Shown here piece after piece: positions 59,549-64,000 of a DNA stretch of 64,000 bases. How positions within the stretch are numbered: the first letter of the stretch is position 1; the number at the start of each line of letters is the position of its first letter. The stretch is taken from positions 3,162,001 through 3,226,000 of the forward strand of contig NZ_CP038462.1 of the NCBI RefSeq assembly GCF_004777465.1. The letters run 5' to 3'. Made by a program: the position numbers and the translations under genes. This DNA is from Nocardioides daphniae (lineage in GTDB: Bacteria; Actinomycetota; Actinomycetes; Propionibacteriales; Nocardioidaceae). The notes beneath the pieces were generated by a model. That model had not been told where the DNA came from and did not search any database. It was given only the letters and a program-made list of their open reading frames with translations.

Positions 59549-60442
59549 TCAGCGGGTCAGCCGCACCCCGGGCGGCACGGCGAGCTTCTCCGGGTTGCGC
59601 ACCACGAACATCTCCGCGACCACGAGCTGGCCGTCCGCGCCGCGCTCCAGGCGCGCGGTGGCCAGCGACTCGAGCACGCCGTCGACGCTGACCGCGAGGC
59701 CGGGGCCGCCGTTGACCTCGACGGCCTCGACACGCGCGCCCTGAGGCGTCACCGCCGCCAGGAAGCGCAGCACCTTCTCGACCCCGCGGATCGGGCGCAG
59801 CGCCGCCTGCACGAGCCCGCCGCCGTCGCTGTTCAGCACCACGTCGGGGCTGAGTACGTCGAGCAGCTGCTGGAGGTCGCCCTCGGTGATCGCCTTCTGG
59901 AAGCGCACCACCACCTCCTGCGCCTCGGCCGGCGCCACCACGACCCGGGGCCGACGGGCCTCGACGTGCGCCTTGGCCCGGCGGGCGACCTGGCGCACGT
60001 TGTCGGGCGTACGCCCCACGGCGGCGGCGATCTCGGCGTACGGCAGGTCGAAGACCTCCCGCAGCACGAAGACGGCCCGCTCGACCTCGCCGAGGGTCTC
60101 CAGGACGAGCAGCATGGCGGTGGAGACCGAGTCGGCGAGCGCGACGTCGTCGGCCACGTCCGGCGCGGTGAGCAGCGGCTCGGGCAGCCACGGGCCGACG
60201 TACGACTCCTTGCGCCGGGCCAGGGTCCGCACCCGGTTGAGGGCGAGGCGGGTGGTGATCCGCACGAGGTACGCCCGGGGCGAGTGAACCTCCTCGGCGT
60301 CCGGCCCGGCGGTGGCGCTGCTCCAGCGCAGCCAGGTCTCCTGGACGACGTCCTCGGCGTCGGCGGCCGAGCCGAGCATCTCGTAGGCGACGGTGAAGAG
60401 CAGCGAGCGGTGGGTCGTGAACTCCTCGAGCGGGTCGGTCAC
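59549..60442 (-). CDS. ECF41-type RNA polymerase sigma factor (SigJ-like)
   Basis: 297 residues. Sigma region 2 (FTVAYEMLGSAADAEDVVQE, TWLRW) and region 4 (ERAVFVLREVFDLPYAEIAA, VGRTPDNVRQVARRAKAHV) are followed by a C-terminal SnoaL-like domain of about 100 residues (VVVRFQKAITEGDLQQLLDV, DVVLNSDGGG), typical of ECF41 factors, where this domain replaces a separate anti-sigma protein. The ATG overlaps the stop of the carboxymuconolactone-decarboxylase gene (ATGA), the usual ECF41 partner. Confidence 0.92.
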   Translation of the reverse strand: MTDPLEEFTTHRSLLFTVAYEMLGSAADAEDVVQETWLRWSSATAGPDAEEVHSPRAYLVRITTRLALNRVRTLARRKESYVGPWLPEPLLTAPDVADDVALADSVSTAMLLVLETLGEVERAVFVLREVFDLPYAEIAAAVGRTPDNVRQVARRAKAHVEARRPRVVVAPAEAQEVVVRFQKAITEGDLQQLLDVLSPDVVLNSDGGGLVQAALRPIRGVEKVLRFLAAVTPQGARVEAVEVNGGPGLAVSVDGVLESLATARLERGADGQLVVAEMFVVRNPEKLAVPPGVRLTR

Positions 60443-61044
60443 CGCGGCTCCCCGACGGCGCTCGCGCCAGCGGAGGGAGCGGGCGCGGCGAGCGGCAGGG
60501 CGCAGACGTCGCTGAACCCCTGGCTGGCCAGCCCGGCGGCGTGGTTGAAGCGTGAGCGTTGGTTCTCCACGGCGACCATCATGGTCAGCTCGACGAGCGC
60601 GCGCTCGCCCAACGCAGAACGCAGTGCGGCGACCTGCTCGTCGGTGACGGTGGGTGGCGTCGCGGTCATCGCCTCGGCGTAGGCCATCACCTCACGCTCC
60701 AGCGGGGTGAAGACGTCGCTCTCGCGCCAGCGCGGCACCTCGCGCACCTTGGCCTCGTCGAGCCCGGCGTCGTGGGCCAGGTAGTAGCCGAAGTCGAGGC
60801 ACCAGGTGCAGCCGATCGGGGCGGCGGCCGCCATCACCGCGAAGGACGACAGGTGCGGGTCGAGCGCCGACCATCGGGCGATGCGTCGCTCGTGGGCCAG
60901 CGTGGCGCGCAGCAGCGGGCGGTGGTGCCACATCACCGGAACGATGTCGGGGACCTGCCCGTACGTCCGTCGTGCGACGGCGCGGACGACGCGGGCAAGG
61001 GGCCCCTCCATGGGCGCGGCGGGGATGCGGAACGTGCTGGGCAT
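60439..61044 (-). CDS. Carboxymuconolactone decarboxylase / AhpD-like protein
   Basis: 201 residues of the alkylhydroperoxidase-D fold, with CxxC in APIGCTWCLDFGYYLAH followed by the conserved His region, and TMMVAVENQRSRFNHAAGL. AhpD-like proteins are peroxidases or disulfide reductases. It is translationally coupled to the ECF41 sigma factor and preceded by a promoter-like element of the ECF41 type, so it is probably the sigma factor's main target. The physiological substrate is unknown. Confidence 0.9.
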   Translation of the reverse strand: MPSTFRIPAAPMEGPLARVVRAVARRTYGQVPDIVPVMWHHRPLLRATLAHERRIARWSALDPHLSSFAVMAAAAPIGCTWCLDFGYYLAHDAGLDEAKVREVPRWRESDVFTPLEREVMAYAEAMTATPPTVTDEQVAALRSALGERALVELTMMVAVENQRSRFNHAAGLASQGFSDVCALPLAAPAPSAGASAVGEPR

Positions 61045-61090
61045 GGGTGCCTCCTGGGCTGGGACCTCGGACGAGGTCGGTCAGCATGAA

Positions 61091-61117
61091 GACACCGGCC
61101 GGGCCGGTTCCGTGACA
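61091..61117 (-). promoter_or_regulatory. Candidate ECF41 promoter upstream of the CMD-sigma operon
   Basis: On the minus strand TGTCACG (61117-61111), 16-nt spacer, TGTC (61094-61091), close to the ECF41/SigJ consensus TGTCAC-N16-CGTC with one mismatch in the -10. It lies about 47 bp upstream of the CMD start. Confidence 0.6.
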
Positions 61118-61144
61118 GGTGGGCGTGGATTGAGTGGGAGCCGC

Positions 61145-63163
61145 TCAGCCGATCAGGTCCTCGGCGCGGAGCAGCTCGTCGGGCACGCCGAAGGCGTCGA
61201 CCAGCTCGACGGCGATCGGGCGGACCTTGCGGCAGAGCGCGTTGACCTCGGTGGTGATCGCCTTGGATCGCTGCACGGTCAGGCGGCCGTGCTCCATGAA
61301 CCAGGCCCGGTCGGCCTCGATGGTCGAGAGCGCGTAGAGGTCGCAGAGCAGGTTGAGCGCGACCTTCTCGTCGCTCTCCTCCATCGTCTCCATCTTGTCG
61401 ACGAAGGCCTCCAGCACCAGGCGCTCGACGTGCGCGCGAGCCGTGGCGATCACGTGGTCCTGGACGGTCGAGAAGACCTCGCCGGGGTTGCCGCCGCGGT
61501 CGACGCCGCCCTTGATCCGGCGCGCGACGCCGCCGATCATGTGCTCCTCGCGGAAGCGCAGCATGGCCAGCTGGTAGTTCGGGTCGAGCAGGCCGGCCTC
61601 CTGGTCCCACTCGTCCTCGCGGCCACCCGGCAGCACGTCGCGGATCCGCTCCAGCACCTTGTGGACGTTGGTCTTCTCGAGCACCGTGTCGACGGCCAGC
61701 CCGGCGACGAAGCGGACCATCCCGAACTGGTCCATGTCGGCGAAGCCCGACGAGTAGTCGGTGAGCAGCCCCTTGGCCACCAGCTGGAGCAGGACGTGGT
61801 TGTCGCCCTCGAAGGTGGTGAAGACGTCGGTGTCGGCCTTGAGCGCGGCGAAGCGGTTCTCAGCCAGGTAGCCGGCGCCGCCGCACGCCTCGCGGCACTC
61901 CTGGATGACCCGGGTCGCGTGCCACGTGCCGAGGGCCTTGGTGCCGGCCGCGCGCGACTCCAGCAGCTTGCGCGCCTTCTCGTCGGCCGCGTCGGGGGCC
62001 GAGAAGACCTCGTGCAGCTGCCCGGCGACGACCTCCTGGGCGAAGTGCAGGGCGTAGGTCCGCGCCAGCAGCGGCAGCAGGCGGCGCTGGTGCATGCCGT
62101 AGTCGAGGAGCAGCTGCTCGGTGCCCTCCTCGCCGGCCTCGAACTGGCGGCGACGGTCGGCGTACTTCACCGCGATCGCCATCGCGACCTTGGCGGCGTT
62201 GATGCCGGCGCCGCCGACGCTGACCCGGCCCTGGACGAGAGTGCCGAGCATGGTGAAGAAGCGACGGCCCTGCGACTCGATGTCGCTGGTGTAGACGCCC
62301 TCGGGGCTGACGGAGGCGAAGCGGTCGAGCAGGTTCTCCCGCGGGACCCGGACGCCGTCGAAGTACAGCCGCCCGTTGTCGACGCCGTTGAGTCCGAGCT
62401 TGGTGCCACAGTCCTCGATGCGTACGCCGGGCGCCGGCTCCCCGTCGACCCGGATCGGGGTGACCAGGGCGTGGACGCCGTGGTGCTCACCGGCCACCTC
62501 GAGCTGCGCGAAGACGACGGCGAGCTCACCGTGGCGGGCGGCGTTGCCGATGTAGTCCTTGCGGGCCCCGGCGTGCGGGGTGGTGAGCACGAACTCCTGG
62601 GTCTCGGGGTCGTAGACCGCGGTGGTCTCGATGTCGGCGACGTTGGAGCCGTGGCCGCTCTCGGTCATCGCGAAGCAGCCGAGCAGGCGGCCGGCAGCGA
62701 TGTCGGCCATCCACCGGTCGTGGTGCGACTTCGTGCCGAGCTGCAGGATCGCGCCGCCGAAGAGGCCGAACTGCACGCCCACCTTGGTCAGCACCGACAG
62801 GTCGCCGAAGGCCAGCGTCTCGAAGGCGGCGATCGAGGCGCCGATGTCGCCACCACCGCCGTACTCCTTCGGCAGGCCCATGGCGGTGGCACCGGTGCCG
62901 GCCATGTCGACGACGACGTCGCGCACCCGGTCGCGGTAGTCGTCCTTGGGCAGGTCGTCGGCCTCCGCCAGCAGCCCGGCGTGCTCGACCAGCCGCTCCC
63001 GGACCTCCTGACGCACCTCGGCGTAGTGACCGTCGAGGAACGCGGTGATCGTGGGGACGTCGAGGGAGAGCTGGCGCGGCTCGACCTGTACGTCGGGCGC
63101 CGGCTCGCGCACGGGGTCGCGGGGGGCGTCGGACGCGATCTGGGCAGGGGTGTCGGCCGTCAT
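61145..63163 (-). CDS. Acyl-CoA dehydrogenase / acyl-CoA oxidase family protein
   Basis: 672 residues from the ATG at 63163, longer than ordinary acyl-CoA dehydrogenases (about 380-400) and closer to acyl-CoA oxidases. FAD-binding parts: LLGCFAMTESGHGSNVADIET, IGNAARHGELAVVFAQLEV, then MLGTLVQGRVSVGGAGINA, ECREACGGAGYLAENRFAAL and DTDVFTTFEGDNHVLLQLV, followed by an extra C-terminal helical domain (HMIGGVARRIKGG, EAFVDKMETMEE). It would oxidise an acyl-CoA to the enoyl-CoA; whether O2 or ETF is the acceptor cannot be told. Confidence 0.88.
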   Translation of the reverse strand: MTADTPAQIASDAPRDPVREPAPDVQVEPRQLSLDVPTITAFLDGHYAEVRQEVRERLVEHAGLLAEADDLPKDDYRDRVRDVVVDMAGTGATAMGLPKEYGGGGDIGASIAAFETLAFGDLSVLTKVGVQFGLFGGAILQLGTKSHHDRWMADIAAGRLLGCFAMTESGHGSNVADIETTAVYDPETQEFVLTTPHAGARKDYIGNAARHGELAVVFAQLEVAGEHHGVHALVTPIRVDGEPAPGVRIEDCGTKLGLNGVDNGRLYFDGVRVPRENLLDRFASVSPEGVYTSDIESQGRRFFTMLGTLVQGRVSVGGAGINAAKVAMAIAVKYADRRRQFEAGEEGTEQLLLDYGMHQRRLLPLLARTYALHFAQEVVAGQLHEVFSAPDAADEKARKLLESRAAGTKALGTWHATRVIQECREACGGAGYLAENRFAALKADTDVFTTFEGDNHVLLQLVAKGLLTDYSSGFADMDQFGMVRFVAGLAVDTVLEKTNVHKVLERIRDVLPGGREDEWDQEAGLLDPNYQLAMLRFREEHMIGGVARRIKGGVDRGGNPGEVFSTVQDHVIATARAHVERLVLEAFVDKMETMEESDEKVALNLLCDLYALSTIEADRAWFMEHGRLTVQRSKAITTEVNALCRKVRPIAVELVDAFGVPDELLRAEDLIG

Positions 63164-63216
63164 GCCGAGAGGGTACCGGCGGGGTCCTCGGCTCAAACCC
63201 GGCTCGCGCGAGGCAC

Positions 63217-63882
63217 TCAGGCGAGCTCGCTGAAGCGTTCCACCTTCTCCTGGGGGCCCGAGACGATGATGATGTCCCCGGCCTCGACCACGGTCGTCTC
63301 CGTGGCGTGCGTGAAGTCGCGGCCGCCTCGCTTGACCCCCACGATCGTGACGCCGTACCGCGTACGCACCCCGGACTGGGCCAGGGTGACCCCGAGGACG
63401 CACCGCGGTGGGGTGGTCTTGACGATGGCGTATCCGTCGTCGAACTCGATGTAGTCCAGCATCCGCCCGCGCACGAGGTGGGCGACGCGCTTGCCCATGT
63501 CGTGCTCGGGACGCACCACGTGGTGGACGCCGATCTGGGTGAGGATGCGGGCGTGGGCGAGGCTGATCGCCTTGGCCCACACGTTGGGCACGCCCAGGTT
63601 CATCACGACGGACGCGGAGACCAGGCTTGCCTCGAGGTCGTTGCCCACGCCGATGACGGCCCGGTCGAACTCGTGCACGGAGAGCTGACGCATGGCCTCC
63701 TCGTTCGTCGAGTCGGCCTCGACGACGTGGGTGAGGCGCCCGGCAAGCGACTGGACGATCTTCCGGTCGCTGTCGATGCCGAGGACCTCGGTGCCCTCCT
63801 TCACCAGCTCGAGGGCCAGGGACTTCCCGAAGCGGCCCAGCCCGATGACGACGACTCCGTCGGTGCGCGTTGACCTAGCCAA
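63217..63882 (-). CDS. TrkA/KtrA-type potassium uptake regulatory subunit
   Basis: 221 residues. The RCK_N Rossmann domain is VVVIGLGRFGKSLALELVKEG with EVLGIDSDRK and ADSTNEEAM. A C-terminal RCK_C part ends RYGVTIVGVKRGG and GDIIIVSGPQEKVERF. It gates the KtrB/TrkH pore protein in response to nucleotides, and RCK_C of some KtrA proteins binds c-di-AMP, the product of DisA in this window; whether this one does is unknown. A TTG start (63882) overlaps the TrkH gene end by 8 bp. Confidence 0.9.
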   Translation of the reverse strand: MARSTRTDGVVVIGLGRFGKSLALELVKEGTEVLGIDSDRKIVQSLAGRLTHVVEADSTNEEAMRQLSVHEFDRAVIGVGNDLEASLVSASVVMNLGVPNVWAKAISLAHARILTQIGVHHVVRPEHDMGKRVAHLVRGRMLDYIEFDDGYAIVKTTPPRCVLGVTLAQSGVRTRYGVTIVGVKRGGRDFTHATETTVVEAGDIIIVSGPQEKVERFSELA

Positions 63883-64000
63883 TGATCGGCCGCCCTTCTG
63901 GTAGTTCGTAGAGACGTTGCCGCTCGTGCAGCGCGAGCGCCGAGACCAAGGTGATCGGACCCAGTCTGCCGAGGAACATCAGCGCGGTCAGGACGAGGTG
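63875..64000 (-). CDS. TrkH/KtrB-type potassium transporter, C-terminal fragment
   Basis: Only the last 41 codons are in the window, reading ...HLVLTALMFLGRLGPITLVSALAL, HERQRLYELPEGRPIIG and stop at 63875. The MFLGRLGPITL stretch is characteristic of the end of the KtrB/TrkH pore. The rest lies beyond 64000. Confidence 0.85.
   Translation of the reverse strand, partial: HLVLTALMFLGRLGPITLVSALALHERQRLYELPEGRPIIG

Noticed and set aside
61145..63580. An 811-residue version of the acyl-CoA dehydrogenase
   Set aside because: The extra N-terminal 139 residues overlap trkA antisense and are Arg/Pro/His-rich shadow; the ATG at 63163 gives the family start.

Overview
The window is high-GC actinobacterial chromosome, most likely from Nocardioides or a close relative in the Nocardioidaceae. 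The evidence is a rex-hemA-hemC-cobA/hemD operon, a DUF222/HNH nuclease, Lsr2, an AURKAIP1-type bS22 ribosomal protein, CTG/GTC-rich codon use and many GTG starts. Genus-level assignment is inference.

Layout. (1) 1-18.6 kb, nearly all on the minus strand: cytochrome c maturation (resB, ccdA, a TlpA-like lipoprotein), a histidine phosphatase, the haem pathway (hemL, hemB, cobA/hemD, hemC, hemA) headed by the redox repressor rex, a glutaredoxin, an acyl-CoA ligase, a SerB-like HAD hydrolase, a PlsC-type acyltransferase, an SDR/epimerase, bS22, an excisionase-type HTH protein, an AcuC/HDAC-like deacetylase and proC. Apart from rex and acuC, this order closely follows the M. tuberculosis Rv0500-Rv0529 neighbourhood as I remember it. 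(2) 18.7-24.0 kb: an accessory insert carrying a tandemly duplicated lipoprotein plus secreted-protein cassette, a DUF222/HNH protein and an S66 peptidase. (3) 24.0-32.5 kb: sugar-phosphate isomerase, Ppx/GppA, a cysteine-rich unknown, a VOC protein, a methyltransferase, radA, disA, a membrane-anchored unknown and mutY. (4) 32.6-59.5 kb: clpC, lsr2 flanked by two secreted beta-propeller paralogues, coaX-nadC-nadB, panD-panC, a Rossmann/DUF2520 protein, a small glycan/sulfotransferase insert, DUF3180-folK-folB-folP-folE-ftsH, hpt-tilS-metalloprotease-dacB and ppa. This resembles the Rv3585-Rv3628 region. (5) 59.5-64 kb: an ECF41-type sigma factor with its carboxymuconolactone-decarboxylase partner, an acyl-CoA dehydrogenase/oxidase, and a Trk/Ktr potassium system running off the end.

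The main caution is sequence quality. Fifteen genes between 1.2 and 37.9 kb carry one to three small indels each, mostly loss of one G or C. They include essential ones (hemL, hemA, cobA/hemD, clpC). From 38 to 64 kb I find none. I read these as assembly or sequencing errors, give full-length gene spans, and mark where each frame breaks. The two copies of the duplicated cassette differ from each other by the same kind of indel, which supports this from within the window.

Best candidate for something undescribed: the duplicated lipoprotein/secreted-protein cassette (18785-21536). The two secreted proteins have diverged N-terminal halves but a 3' segment of over 400 bp identical apart from indels, suggesting gene conversion. 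Regulatory sites read by eye: a Rex half-palindrome at rex, an ECF41-like promoter upstream of its partner gene, a sigma-R/sigma-H-like promoter and ClgR-like box upstream of clpC, and several strong hairpin terminators between convergent genes.
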